Part shown: positions 51,411 to 60,272 of the stretch, in pieces
Layout of the letters: every line of letters starts with the position of its first letter
Position numbering within the stretch: position 1 is the first letter of the stretch
Assembly (NCBI GenBank): GCA_905215475.1
Contig: CAJMPW010000001.1
Coordinates: 372,001-436,000, forward strand
Direction: 5' to 3'
DNA length: 64,000 nt
DNA from: CAG-103 sp905215475
GTDB lineage: Bacteria; Bacillota; Clostridia; Oscillospirales; Oscillospiraceae
Translations under genes and position numbers: made by a program
Notes under the pieces: generated by a model
The model's database searches: none
What the model was told of the DNA's origin: nothing
Seen by the model: only the letters and a program-made list of their open reading frames with translations

Positions 51411-52466
51411 TCAGGCGAGCTTGAGCAGTACGCGCGCGTAGTGGCCGTTCGGCACAAACGGCTTGCCGTTGAGCTCGTCGAACAGCGGCTGATAACCGTA
51501 GCCGTCCGTGACCCAGGCGTAGCCGCGGTACTGCGCGGTGTTGAAGCCGGGGATGGTGTTGGCCTCGATGATGAGCGGACCGTCTGCGGTCATGGTCACA
51601 TCCCAGCCGATGTTGGAGATCTTGCTGGCCAGCGGCACGGCGCGGCGCATCATGTCGATGGTCTCGTCCCAGAACGGGAGCTGCAGACCGGGGAAGGCCA
51701 CGCCCGTGACCGGGTGCGCGGCGTAGTCGATGCAGTTGTTCTGATCCACGGCGTCGGTGATCACGACGCCGGTGCGGATGTCGATCATGGCGGTCAGCGC
51801 GTCCTGACAGCCGTTGGAGATGTCCTTTTCGATGGCGGCCGTGAGCACCGGGGCGAACAGATACGTTCCGGACGGCGCGGTCACGGTGTAAAAGCGCACG
51901 ATGCTCACAGCGCCGGGGTTGAGCTGCGCGAGCGTCGGGTGCTGCTGGATGTATTCTTCCACGATGCCGCCGGGATTTGCACGCAGGTAGGCAAGCGTTT
52001 CCGTGCGCGCCTGCTCCGTCTCTGTGCCGAGCACGCGCACGCCCGTGCCCTGACCCTTGCAGTTGGGCTTATAGACGACCTTGCCGCAGTCACCAGCGAG
52101 GCTTTCGAGCAGCGCCGCGTCCACGTCGGACGCCTGCACGCAGCGGCGGCCGTAAAAATCGGCAAACACCTTGGAGAAGATGTATTTGTTCATGAGGATC
52201 GCAATGTAGCGGCGGTCGGTATAGGTCTTGCGGAATTCCGCGCGCGTCCACAGTGTGGACATGGTGCGCTTTTGCGCCTCCGTGCGCGCATGATAGCCGA
52301 CCCATTCATACTCGTTGAGGGAGATGTGGTTTTGCTTTTTCGCAGCGATGATGTCCCGCTCGATCTCGGCGGGGTCCTCTGCGTAGCGCTCGGCATAATC
52401 CGCGGCAAATTCGCGGATATACCTGCGCGCGGAGATCCATTTGCTCAGCGTCCGTTTTTGTTCCAT
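51411..52466 (-). CDS. Sugar-transfer-type ATP-grasp protein (paralogue C)
   Basis: 351 residues. Same family as paralogues A, B and D. Seen: KVVYKPNCKGQGTGVRVLG (ATP-binding Lys and Gly loop), EEYIQQHPTLAQLNPGAVSI, TDAVDQNNCIDYAAHPVTGV, and the terminal IGWDVTMTADGPLIIEANTI with Glu/Asn metal ligands. It is the last gene before the SnoaL pair in the direction of transcription, separated by 143 bp with a hairpin, so it may start its own transcript. Confidence 0.85.
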   Translation of the reverse strand: MEQKRTLSKWISARRYIREFAADYAERYAEDPAEIERDIIAAKKQNHISLNEYEWVGYHARTEAQKRTMSTLWTRAEFRKTYTDRRYIAILMNKYIFSKVFADFYGRRCVQASDVDAALLESLAGDCGKVVYKPNCKGQGTGVRVLGTETEQARTETLAYLRANPGGIVEEYIQQHPTLAQLNPGAVSIVRFYTVTAPSGTYLFAPVLTAAIEKDISNGCQDALTAMIDIRTGVVITDAVDQNNCIDYAAHPVTGVAFPGLQLPFWDETIDMMRRAVPLASKISNIGWDVTMTADGPLIIEANTIPGFNTAQYRGYAWVTDGYGYQPLFDELNGKPFVPNGHYARVLLKLA

Positions 52467-52566
52467 ATATGCATTTCTCCTGCGTCAGATTTGGAGCTTC
52501 CTCAGCTTTTCAAGGGCATTCGCCGCGAATACCTTTGAGAAAATGAGGAGGGGATAAAGGCACGGG

Positions 52567-52597
52567 GGAGAAGCCACACAAAATGTGCGGCTTCTCC
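52567..52597 (-). other. Hairpin between SnoaL gene and ATP-grasp C
   Basis: GGAGAAGCC and its complement with a short internal mismatch around a five-base loop. No T-run in either direction, so a weak terminator or processing site. Confidence 0.45.
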
Positions 52598-52609
52598 GGA
52601 TAGGATCGT

Positions 52610-53164
52610 TTAGTAGTCCGGCGTGTCCCACTCGTCCGGCACCCAGTCCTTGGGCACCATCGTGGTGCGGAAATTGCCGTCCATCTCGCGGTAGGCCATG
52701 CGCAGCTTCTGGATGCGCCACGCGCCGTCCTCGCCCTTGACGAAGTCGTCGCAGTAAACCATCCAGCTCTGCAGCACTTCACAGTCATCATAATAGCACA
52801 TATGGTCCTCGTATTGGAAGACCCCGCGTGCATGGGTCTCGTCGATCAGCCAGATCATCGGCTGGTGCCCCATATGCATCGTCTGCATATCCTTGTTGCA
52901 CCACTTGGCGTTGCGCGCCTGCAGGAGCTTGTCCTTGACGGTGAGGTGGCCGTTGAGGTAGTAGCGGAAGTCGTCGGTGAACAGCTCCATCACATACTCC
53001 TCTTTCTTCATGTCCATGCACCACCAGTAGAAATACTTGCACTCGATGATCTTCTGCAGCTGGCACAGCTGCTCGGGCGTATATTCCTGCCGGCGGACGT
53101 GCGTGATGACATCGAGCACCATATCCCGGACTTTGTCGGGGAATGGCATGTTTCTCGTTGCCAT
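52610..53164 (-). CDS. SnoaL-like protein, divergent BaiE relative (candidate dehydratase or isomerase)
   Basis: 184 residues. A longer N-terminal helix (FPDKVRDMVLDVITHVRRQE) precedes a SnoaL/NTF2-like cone: KIIECKYFYWWCMDMKKEEY, LFTDDFRYYLNG, MHMGHQPMIWLI and YCDDFVKGEDGAWRI. The GHQPMIW stretch lines up with GHNPVIW of the BaiE protein at 54885, and YFYWWCMD with its YFRALD, so it is a paralogue of BaiE rather than a random NTF2 fold. The Tyr/Asp pair seems preserved; the active-site His is near MHMGH. RBS weak, so coupling to the preceding SnoaL gene (7 bp away) is likely. Substrate unknown. Confidence 0.78.
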   Translation of the reverse strand: MATRNMPFPDKVRDMVLDVITHVRRQEYTPEQLCQLQKIIECKYFYWWCMDMKKEEYVMELFTDDFRYYLNGHLTVKDKLLQARNAKWCNKDMQTMHMGHQPMIWLIDETHARGVFQYEDHMCYYDDCEVLQSWMVYCDDFVKGEDGAWRIQKLRMAYREMDGNFRTTMVPKDWVPDEWDTPDY

Positions 53165-53171
53165 GGGCGAA

Positions 53172-53666
53172 TTACTCGATGGTTTCGAAGTAGTCGTAGG
53201 ACGGATCCTTGACCTTGTCGCGGCCGTTGTTGTAGTCGGGCGCGAAGTCGGGGTGCAGGATCATGGTGTTGTCGCCGGCGACGGTGCGCTTGACAACGAG
53301 CCACTTGCCGTCGCGCTTCTCCCAGAGGTCGATGTCGCGGCAGCGCGCCACGACGACCATGCCGTTGCGGTACTTGCAGGCGGCGTACATGTAAGCCTCG
53401 GCGGCGGCCTTGGTGCCGTCCTCGTTGAGCTTGATGAGGATGTTGGTCATGACGTGGTGCGTGGAGACCATCTTGCGGTGCATCTTGAGCATCATGTCGA
53501 TGAAGCCGTAGCCGGTGCCCTTGTAGGTCGGGCCGTAGTCGACCTGCGCGTCCTCGGCGAACACGGTCTTGCCGAGCGGGTTGTCGATGCGGTCGAGCGC
53601 GCGGGCGTAAACGTAGTACTGGTCACGGATTGCGTCTTTTTCTACGAGTTTTTCAAGTTCAGTCAT
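53172..53666 (-). CDS. SnoaL-like protein, second type
   Basis: 164 residues. LEKLVEKDAIRDQYYVYARALDRID is the classic SnoaL_4 start (Asp of ALD), then VFAEDAQVDYGPTYKG, HHVMTNILIKL with a His pair, and CRDIDLWEKRDGKWLVVKRT. Resembles many short steroid/polyketide cyclase-like proteins and less so BaiE. In bai loci a second such protein (BaiI) has been proposed as a 7-beta-dehydratase; that role is possible here but unproved. RBS GGAGG. First of a two-gene SnoaL pair. Confidence 0.82.
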   Translation of the reverse strand: MTELEKLVEKDAIRDQYYVYARALDRIDNPLGKTVFAEDAQVDYGPTYKGTGYGFIDMMLKMHRKMVSTHHVMTNILIKLNEDGTKAAAEAYMYAACKYRNGMVVVARCRDIDLWEKRDGKWLVVKRTVAGDNTMILHPDFAPDYNNGRDKVKDPSYDYFETIE

Positions 53667-53723
53667 GGTTTTTTCCTCCTTTAGTGTTTGGATGAATATG
53701 TTTCTATGATGACAGGCCGGGCG

Positions 53724-54800
53724 TCACATCTGCGCGATGAGCGCTTCCAGCTCCGCCTTCCTGCCGGTCTGTGTGATGATCTGCATGCCGCCCATCTGCG
53801 CGGTGCAGTTGGCCTCGACCATGCACCAGCCGTGTGTGCTGTAAGCAAGGTCCCAGCCGCAATAGTGGTTTCCGGGCACCATGTGCGCCGCCGTTGTGAC
53901 CATGGCAACGGCTTTGTCCCATTCCGGGAGACGGTAGCCGTCAAAGCGCACGCCGGTGTCCGGGTGGGCCGCGTAGCGGCGGCCCTTTTTGTCCGCGCCG
54001 TCGGAGCAGATGCACCCGGTCTCGGGGTCGATGAGTGCGCTGATGCCACCGGCGCTGAAGTTGTCGATGATGCCGTCGCCGCGTCCGACGCGCAGCGTGG
54101 GATGAAAGAGCCGCACGCTGCCGTCTGCCAGGACGACCGTCGGGATGCGCAGGGTGTTGATCGACTGCGGATGGATGCGCGCCAGCTCCTCCCCCTGCTC
54201 GATGATCTCCTCAAGGATCGCGCCGTGCGCGCTGTAGGCGGCGTGTGCGGCCTCGGGGTAGGGGTAGTCCGCGATCGACTCGGTGTGCACGCCCTTGCCG
54301 AAGGCGGCGTAGACGGGCTTGACGATGTAGTCCGGGTGCGCCTGCGTAAAATCGCGCAGCGCCTCGAGGGCTGCGGGCGTCGGCTGCGCGCCCTTTTTGA
54401 TGCGCAGCACATCGCGGCCGTAAAAGTCGCGGAACTTCTGGTACGTGAGGTACTTGTTTTCGAGCATATTTGTGTTCTTCGGATCGTTCATGCGCGGGTA
54501 GTAGCTCATGCGGATGCCCTCCGTGATGAAGCCGTCACGGTAAGCGGCGTCCTTCCCCTCGTACCCGAAGAGGAAATATTCATTATAGTAAGAGCCGTAG
54601 CGAAACAGACTCCGGATCATGTCGCGCCGCAGACGGTACAGGCGCTTTTTGTCGCTCAGCACATCCACACCGCGGTACTGGGCAATGGTCTTGTCCAGAT
54701 CCCGCCGCTTGCGGTGGTAGTAGTATGCCTTGCGGTACCAGGTCTGAAAACGGATCTTTCGGTAGACTTTGCGCCGCAGTTTTTTCAGCACAGGGATCAC
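53724..54800 (-). CDS. Sugar-transfer-type ATP-grasp protein (paralogue D)
   Basis: 358 residues, basic N-terminus (KKLRRKVYRKIRF). Seen: YIVKPVYAAFGKGVHTESIA, GEELARIHPQSINTLRIPTV, DNFSAGGISALIDPETG and CGWDLAYSTHGWCMVEANCT (metal site). It lies between baiE and the SnoaL pair on the same strand, separating two bai-type units. Terminal ~25 residues (QIITQTGRKAELEALIAQM) are unlike the other paralogues. Function as for A to C; substrate unknown. Confidence 0.85.
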   Translation of the reverse strand: MIPVLKKLRRKVYRKIRFQTWYRKAYYYHRKRRDLDKTIAQYRGVDVLSDKKRLYRLRRDMIRSLFRYGSYYNEYFLFGYEGKDAAYRDGFITEGIRMSYYPRMNDPKNTNMLENKYLTYQKFRDFYGRDVLRIKKGAQPTPAALEALRDFTQAHPDYIVKPVYAAFGKGVHTESIADYPYPEAAHAAYSAHGAILEEIIEQGEELARIHPQSINTLRIPTVVLADGSVRLFHPTLRVGRGDGIIDNFSAGGISALIDPETGCICSDGADKKGRRYAAHPDTGVRFDGYRLPEWDKAVAMVTTAAHMVPGNHYCGWDLAYSTHGWCMVEANCTAQMGGMQIITQTGRKAELEALIAQM

Positions 54801-54832
54801 GCTCCGTTCGCAGGGATTTGTTCCGTATTTTG

Positions 54833-54871
54833 ATTCAAGCCGTCATACATCGGGTGTACGACGGCTTGAAT
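54833..54871 (-). other. Hairpin after baiE
   Basis: ATTCAAGCCGTC, loop, GACGGCTTGAAT around TACATCGGGTGTA; minus-strand side ends in CAAAATACGG, so only a weak T-run. May attenuate read-through from baiE into the ATP-grasp gene. Confidence 0.5.
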
Positions 54872-54884
54872 AAAGCGGGTTTCT

Positions 54885-55418
54885 TTACTTTTTCTTGATG
54901 ACTTTCTTTTTCTTCGGGCGGAACATATTGATCCGGATGCGGTGCGTGTTGTCGCGCTGGAAGGATTCCTCATACACGCGCAGATAGCCGGTGTCCTCGA
55001 TCAGCCACTCGCCGTCGACCTTGACATACTTGTCGGTGTAGATGGCAGAGCCCTGGATCTGCGTGCCGCAGTAGGGGTTGCCCTCGGCGAAGATCAGGTT
55101 GTCCTGCAGGTACCACTTGCCGTAGGCGACCGTGTCGCTCTCGAACCAGATGACCGGGTTGTGACCCTGATGCAGGGTGATCTCGGTGTCGGGCATGGAC
55201 TCCTTGAAGTAGTTGGTGATCTCCTTCGGGCCGTGGAAGACGAGCTTGCCGTTGGAGTAAGCCGTGGAGATGTTCGGGGTCATGGTCGTCTCCAGCTCGT
55301 CCCAGTTCTTGGTGTCGAGCGCGCGGAAATACTTGCTCTTGAGCTCCTTGATGGCCTGCACGTCCTTGAGACGCTGCACTTCTTTCTCGAGTGCTTCGAG
55401 ACGTTCTTCAACTGTCAT
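54885..55418 (-). CDS. baiE: Bile acid 7-alpha-dehydratase (BaiE)
   Basis: 177 residues. Dehydrates 7-alpha-hydroxy-3-oxo-delta4-cholanoyl-CoA, the key irreversible step of 7-dehydroxylation. It aligns by memory with C. scindens BaiE from MTVEERLEALEKEVQRLKD through the SnoaL core; Tyr30, Asp35 and His83 occupy the positions of the known catalytic residues (AIKELKSKYFRALDTKNWDE; ITLHQGHNP). The extra ~11 C-terminal residues are Lys-rich. RBS AGGAGGT. Transcribed from the baiCD start with a 43-bp gap, so baiCD-baiE form one unit. Cytoplasmic. Confidence 0.93.
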   Translation of the reverse strand: MTVEERLEALEKEVQRLKDVQAIKELKSKYFRALDTKNWDELETTMTPNISTAYSNGKLVFHGPKEITNYFKESMPDTEITLHQGHNPVIWFESDTVAYGKWYLQDNLIFAEGNPYCGTQIQGSAIYTDKYVKVDGEWLIEDTGYLRVYEESFQRDNTHRIRINMFRPKKKKVIKKK

Positions 55419-55461
55419 AATGATAACCTCCTGACTTGTTATCTGTGTTTGACGTTTGCGA

Positions 55462-57387
55462 TCAGACCTTCATGGCGGCGGCGTAAGCCTCTGCCGTGGC
55501 CTCGATGCCCATATCGGCCTTTCTGGCGCTGCCGATGACATCGCAGGGGATGCCGAGCTCGCTGCACGCATCAGTCAGCTCCTGCGTCGGGCGGGAGTGC
55601 ATGCCGGTAGCGATGACGAGAGAGTCAAAGTGGCGGGTCTTCTCGACGGTCTTCTTGGCCTTGTTCGTGAACGCATAGGTGATCTCGTGGTCGCCGACGG
55701 CGGTGACCTTAGAGCCGCGGCTCTTCTTGATGGTCTCGCCGGGGTACTCGATGTCGAGGAACATCGTGCGCAGCATACCCATCTTGTTGCCGACACGCTT
55801 GGTGTCCATGACACGCACGTCGGTCACGCCGTGCTCGATGAGGAACTGAGCGGTCTCGCAGCCGACACCGCCGCCGCCGAGGATGATGGTCTCGCCGTGC
55901 GGCATGGCCTTGCCGGCCAGCACGTCCTCAGCAACGAACACGTCCGCCGCGGTATCCAGACCGGGGATGTTCGGCTTGACGAAGTGTGCGCCGGTGGCGA
56001 CGATCACGTGGTCGGGCTTGACTTCCTTGATGAGCTCGGGCGTCACGGTGACACCGGTCTTGATCTCGATGCCCATGCGCTTGCACTCCTCGGCGTCCCA
56101 CATGACGGCGTCGGTGAAGGCCTGCTTCTTCGGGGCCTTACCGGCGAGCACGAAGTGGCCGCCCGGGGCGTCGGTGGCTTCGTAGACGGTCGGGTTGTGG
56201 CCGCGCGCCTTGAGGTACTCGGCTGCCATCAGGCCGCCGATGCCGGCGCCGATGACCATGACGTTCTTGGCAGTCTCTGCCTTCGGGAGACCCTTGTACT
56301 CGAGGCAGAGCGCCGGGTTGCGGGTGCAGGTGATGTGGGTGGCCTTCGGGTCGATGACCTTGTCGTAGCAGCCCTCGGTGCAGCCGATGCAGCGGCGGAT
56401 CTCCGCCTCGCGGCCTTCCTTGGACTTGTTGCACCATTCGGGATCGGCGAGCTGCGCACGGCCGACAGCGACCATGTCGATCTTGCCCTCACGGATGAGC
56501 TGATCGGCCAGAGCGGGGTCGACGATGCGGCCGACGCCGATGACCGGAATGTTCACGCGCTTTTTGATGGCGGCGATGTTATCCATGTTGAAGCCCGGCT
56601 CCAGGTTGTAGGGCGGCACTTCGTACACGGTGGCAAGGCTGCGGGCGTTGCCGCGGGACAGGTCGATCGCGTCCAGACCGGCTTCCTGAGCCCAGCCGAT
56701 GAACTCGACCGTCTCGTCGACCGTGGTCACGGCCGGGAGCATCTCGTCGATGGCGTCCAGACGCATGAGCAGCGGCATATCCTCGGGCATGTTCTTGCGC
56801 ATCTCGCGGATGACTTCGAGGTTGAAGCGGCAGCGGTTCTCGAGGCTCTGGTTGCCGTACTCATCGGTGCGCTTGTTGAGCGAGGGGTTCATGAATTCGT
56901 GCGGCAGGTAAGTGTGCGCGCCGTGGAACTCGAGTGCGTCAAAGCCGGCCTCGACGGCGAGCTTGGCGGAGTAGCCAAACTGCTTGACGATCTCATGGAT
57001 GCGCTCAACGGTCAGGGTGTCGGGCGTCTCGAGCTTGTTGGTCTTGTCGAAGAACTCTTCGGGCACGAAGCCGCCGTGCCAGATCTGCACGGCCGCCTTG
57101 CCGCCGGCAGCGTGGATCGCGTCGGTGACCTTGCGCAGCTCATCTCTGTGGTGCTCATTATAAAGGCCGAGGTACAGGTAGGCATGGCACTCGGGGCAGA
57201 TGGAGACAAGCTCGACAATGTTCAGGCCGCAGCCGCCGGCCGCGCGCGCAGCGTGGTAGGCGGGCAGATCCTCGCCGACGTCATGCTTGTTCTTGACCAT
57301 TTTGGTGTTCATACCCGGCAGAACCACACGGTTTTTCAGCTCAAGCCCTCTGAGCTTGATGGGAGAAAACAATGCATCGTAACTCAT
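55462..57387 (-). CDS. baiCD: 7-alpha-hydroxy delta4-steroid oxidoreductase (BaiCD)
   Basis: 641 residues from ATG 57387; the three codons before it would add MYF and destroy the RBS. Old yellow enzyme-type FMN/FeS flavoprotein that oxidises the 3-oxo-5-beta-bile acid CoA to the delta4 intermediate and may later reduce it. N-terminal SYDALFSPIKLRGLELKNRV, LETPDTLTVERIHEIV, CIGCTEGCYD with a later C (4Fe-4S ligands near residue 335), then a NAD(P)H-binding domain VIGAGIGGLMAAEYLKARG. Matches C. scindens BaiCD in length (639) and order. Divergent from baiH across a 620-bp region. Confidence 0.94.
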   Translation of the reverse strand: MSYDALFSPIKLRGLELKNRVVLPGMNTKMVKNKHDVGEDLPAYHAARAAGGCGLNIVELVSICPECHAYLYLGLYNEHHRDELRKVTDAIHAAGGKAAVQIWHGGFVPEEFFDKTNKLETPDTLTVERIHEIVKQFGYSAKLAVEAGFDALEFHGAHTYLPHEFMNPSLNKRTDEYGNQSLENRCRFNLEVIREMRKNMPEDMPLLMRLDAIDEMLPAVTTVDETVEFIGWAQEAGLDAIDLSRGNARSLATVYEVPPYNLEPGFNMDNIAAIKKRVNIPVIGVGRIVDPALADQLIREGKIDMVAVGRAQLADPEWCNKSKEGREAEIRRCIGCTEGCYDKVIDPKATHITCTRNPALCLEYKGLPKAETAKNVMVIGAGIGGLMAAEYLKARGHNPTVYEATDAPGGHFVLAGKAPKKQAFTDAVMWDAEECKRMGIEIKTGVTVTPELIKEVKPDHVIVATGAHFVKPNIPGLDTAADVFVAEDVLAGKAMPHGETIILGGGGVGCETAQFLIEHGVTDVRVMDTKRVGNKMGMLRTMFLDIEYPGETIKKSRGSKVTAVGDHEITYAFTNKAKKTVEKTRHFDSLVIATGMHSRPTQELTDACSELGIPCDVIGSARKADMGIEATAEAYAAAMKV

Positions 57388-57468
57388 GAAATACACCTTT
57401 CCTAATTGTAATGGATCCGAAACTGGTTTCCTACACGTTCTGCTTGAGCACGGAGTTCCTTAATCGTG

Positions 57469-57558
57469 TCCGGCGGACCCGGGAATGATCCTCCGGAGAC
57501 CGGCCGCTGGTGGCCGGATTCCGCGCTCAACAGCTATTGTAAAAATTTTAACACTGAG
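57469..57558 (-). promoter_or_regulatory. Putative baiCD promoter and inverted-repeat leader
   Basis: On the minus strand: TGTTAAAAT (extended -10-like) near 57545-57553, then the near-palindrome TCCGGAGG...CCGCCGGA (57469-57497) between it and the start codon. The same two elements, in the same order, stand before baiA (62261-62336), sharing GTGTCCGG, GGGAA and CCTCCGGA. Either a DNA operator or an RNA hairpin in the leader. Confidence 0.5.
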
Positions 57559-57897
57559 CCGCAGAGCGTGTCGGAAAGAATATGGGCTATTCATACGCAA
57601 CGAATGTACAAAATCTTTAGTTTTATTGTCGCTCTGCGACAGGTTTGTGGCGTAATGTACAAAAACGCGGGTGTTTTCTTGGAAGCGCTTGCTTTTTCCT
57701 ACAGAGAAATGCCGAAAAATCCGGCGTTTTCCGGCGTTTTTCCGGCACTCTTTCTTTGGACATTGCGGCGAAAAGGACACAAAAACGTAGTGAAAACACA
57801 AAAACTGTCTGCTTCCATGCCATCATTTTCTGAAATTCTTTTTGGAAATGTGGATTATTTAACAAGAAAATGTGCGACATGACCGCGCCGTATCCAG
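57559..57897. other. Gene-free part of the baiCD-baiH divergent region
   Basis: About 340 bp with AT-rich and repetitive C/G-poor stretches (for example three CCGGCGTTTT-like units near 57721). Open frames on both strands lack RBS and family likeness and are not accepted. A weak TATACT at 57898-57903 could serve baiH. Confidence 0.5.
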
Positions 57898-58009
57898 TAT
57901 ACTGAAAGCACGAACCATCCGGAGCACCCGTGCGCCGTTTGGCGGCCGCAGCGCCGCAGACGGCTGACGGCACGGGACACATCATTCAAATCGTTCAGGA
58001 GGTAACAAC

Positions 58010-60001
58010 ATGATCACTGATATGAAAAATGCGAAGATCTTCTCCCCCCTGCAGCTTGGCAGAACGACGCTGAAGAACCGCATCGCCATGGCACCGATGA
58101 GCATGCACTACGAGGCCACCAACGGCACTGTGCCCAAGCAGCTCGCCGACATCTTCGTGCGCCGCGCCGAGGGCGGCGCCGGCTACGTCGTCATCGACGC
58201 TGTCACGGTCGACCATAAGTATTGGTACATCGGCAAGACGACCGCGCTGGACAAGGACTCCCTCGTCCCGCAGTTCGCTGCCTTCGCAAAGCGCGTGAGC
58301 GATGCCGGCAGCACGCTCATCCCGCAGATCATTCACCCGGGTCCGGAGTCCATCTGTGCGCTCAAGGGCATCACGCCCCTCGGCCCGTCCGTGAACACGA
58401 ACGCCAACGGCGCTGTCAGCCGTCCGATCACCATCGACGAGATCCACAAGGTGGTCAAGCAGTACGGCCAGGCCGCGCGCCGCGCCGAAGAGGCCGGCTG
58501 CGGCGGCATCGCCCTGCACTGCGCGCACGCTTATATGCTGCCGGGCGCGTTCCTCAGCCCGCTGCGCAATAAGCGCATGGACGAGTACGGCGGCTGCATC
58601 GACAACCGCGCGCGTCTGATCCTGGAGATCATTGAAGAGTGCCGCCGCAATATCAGCCGCGATTTCCCGATCGTGCTGCGTGTCTCCGGTTCCGAGCGTG
58701 AGCCGGGCGGCAACTCCCTGGACGAAATGCTTTACCTCGCCCCGAAATTTGAGGCTGCGGGCGTTGATATGCTCGAGGTCTCCGGCGGCGTCCAGTATGA
58801 GGGCCTTCAGAACATCCTTCCCTCCCACAGCCAGAAGATCGGCATGAACGTCTACGAGGCGTCCGAGATCAAGAAGGTCGTGAACATCCCGGTTTTCGTT
58901 GTCGGCAAGATCAACGACGTGCGCTACGCCGCCGATCTGGTGGAGCGTGGTCTGGTGGACGGCGTGTCCATGGGCCGTCCTTTGCTCGCAGACCCCGACC
59001 TGCCGAAGAAAGCACTCGAGAACCGCTTCGATGACATCACGCCCTGCGGCTCCTGCGGCGGCCGCTGCATCACGCCGGAAGATCCGCATCATCCGGTCTG
59101 CAAGTGCCACATCAACCCGCTCGTCGGTCACGAGTATGACTTCCCGTTCAACCCGACCGATAAGCCCAAGAAGGTCCTCATCATCGGCGCCGGCCCCGGC
59201 GGTATGTACACCGCTGTCACGGCGGCTGAGCGCGGCCACGACGTCACCGTCTGGGAGAAGGGCAAGCAGATCGGCGGCCAGCTGAATCTGGCGGTCGTCT
59301 CTCCCGGCAAGCAGGAGATGTGCAAGTGGCTCACCCACCTCAACTACCGCGCCAAGAAGGCCGGCGTGAAGTTCGAGTTCAAGAAGGAAGCTACGGTCGA
59401 CAACGTCAAGGAGTTTGCGCCTGACGCCGTCATCGTCGCCACCGGCGCAACGCCGCTGATCCCGACCTTCATCAAGGGTGTCGGCGACTACCCGGTCATC
59501 ACCACCCACGACATCCTCAGCCGCAAGGTGACCATCCCGAAGGGCACGGTCTGCATCCTCGGCGGCGGCGAGGTCGCCTGCGAGACGGCCGAGATGATCA
59601 TGGCCGACGCGCGTCCGAACTCCTTTGCGACCACCGGCAGCATCGGCGACGTGGAGGTCACGCTTGTCGAGATGCAGCCGCAGCTCATGACCGGCGTCTG
59701 CCTGCCGAACCGCAACATTGCGCTCGCCAGCCTGCGCCGCGAGGGCGTCAAGAGCTACATCAACTCCAAGGTCCTTGAAGTGACCGAGCACGACGTCAAG
59801 ATCCAGCACAAGGACGGCTCCGAGGAGTGGCTCAAGGGCTTTGATTACATCGTCCTCGGCCTCGGCTCCCGCAAGTACGATCCGCTGTCCGAAGAGCTCA
59901 AGGCTTTCGTTCCGGAAGTGCACGTCATCGGCGACGCCGTCAAGCCGGGCCAGTCCAGCGATGCCATGCATCAGGGCTTCCACATCGGCTACGAGCTGTA
60001 A
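58010..60001 (+). CDS. baiH: 7-beta-hydroxy delta4-steroid oxidoreductase (BaiH)
   Basis: 663 residues; AGGAGG seven bases before ATG. The FMN/FeS partner of BaiCD, acting in the reductive arm or on 7-beta-hydroxy bile acids. Seen: KIFSPLQLGRTTLKNRIAMA, HYEATNGTVPKQLADIFVRR, the YAHDY-equivalent ALHCAHAYMLPGAFLSPLRN, CGSCGGRC (4Fe-4S ligands, residue ~345), VLIIGAGPGGMYTAVTAAERG and a C-terminal NAD(P)H domain. Very close to C. scindens BaiH in length (661) and in blocks such as HINPLVGHEYDFP. Ends at a strong terminator, so monocistronic here. Confidence 0.94.
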   Translation: MITDMKNAKIFSPLQLGRTTLKNRIAMAPMSMHYEATNGTVPKQLADIFVRRAEGGAGYVVIDAVTVDHKYWYIGKTTALDKDSLVPQFAAFAKRVSDAGSTLIPQIIHPGPESICALKGITPLGPSVNTNANGAVSRPITIDEIHKVVKQYGQAARRAEEAGCGGIALHCAHAYMLPGAFLSPLRNKRMDEYGGCIDNRARLILEIIEECRRNISRDFPIVLRVSGSEREPGGNSLDEMLYLAPKFEAAGVDMLEVSGGVQYEGLQNILPSHSQKIGMNVYEASEIKKVVNIPVFVVGKINDVRYAADLVERGLVDGVSMGRPLLADPDLPKKALENRFDDITPCGSCGGRCITPEDPHHPVCKCHINPLVGHEYDFPFNPTDKPKKVLIIGAGPGGMYTAVTAAERGHDVTVWEKGKQIGGQLNLAVVSPGKQEMCKWLTHLNYRAKKAGVKFEFKKEATVDNVKEFAPDAVIVATGATPLIPTFIKGVGDYPVITTHDILSRKVTIPKGTVCILGGGEVACETAEMIMADARPNSFATTGSIGDVEVTLVEMQPQLMTGVCLPNRNIALASLRREGVKSYINSKVLEVTEHDVKIQHKDGSEEWLKGFDYIVLGLGSRKYDPLSEELKAFVPEVHVIGDAVKPGQSSDAMHQGFHIGYEL

Positions 60002-60081
60002 AGCATACCCAACCCCAACTCCTTCTATTTGATAATTTCCCTTTTCATCCTCTTACTCCTTTCAATCTTATCACAGCGCGA

Positions 60082-60113
60082 AGACCCGCCGGATGCACAC
60101 CGGCGGGTCTTTT
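60082..60113 (+). terminator. Terminator after baiH
   Basis: AGACCCGCCGG, ATGCACA loop, CCGGCGGGTCT, TTT. Confidence 0.88.
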
Positions 60114-60272
60114 GCCATTTTTCGTGTTCTGTAACAAAAATGAAAATGTTTAAAAGAATGATCGTGTTTACTTGTTTTTTGCAGGGAAAGCTGTTAATCT
60201 ATAAACGTGTAAGTGTGGGTAGTTTTTTATAAACTGAGTTGTTTCTGTAACCGTGAAAGGGGGCTGAATGCT

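Noticed and set aside
57460..57985. Open frames in the baiCD-baiH gap on both strands
   Set aside because: No RBS, no recognisable family, and they lie over likely promoters and repeats.
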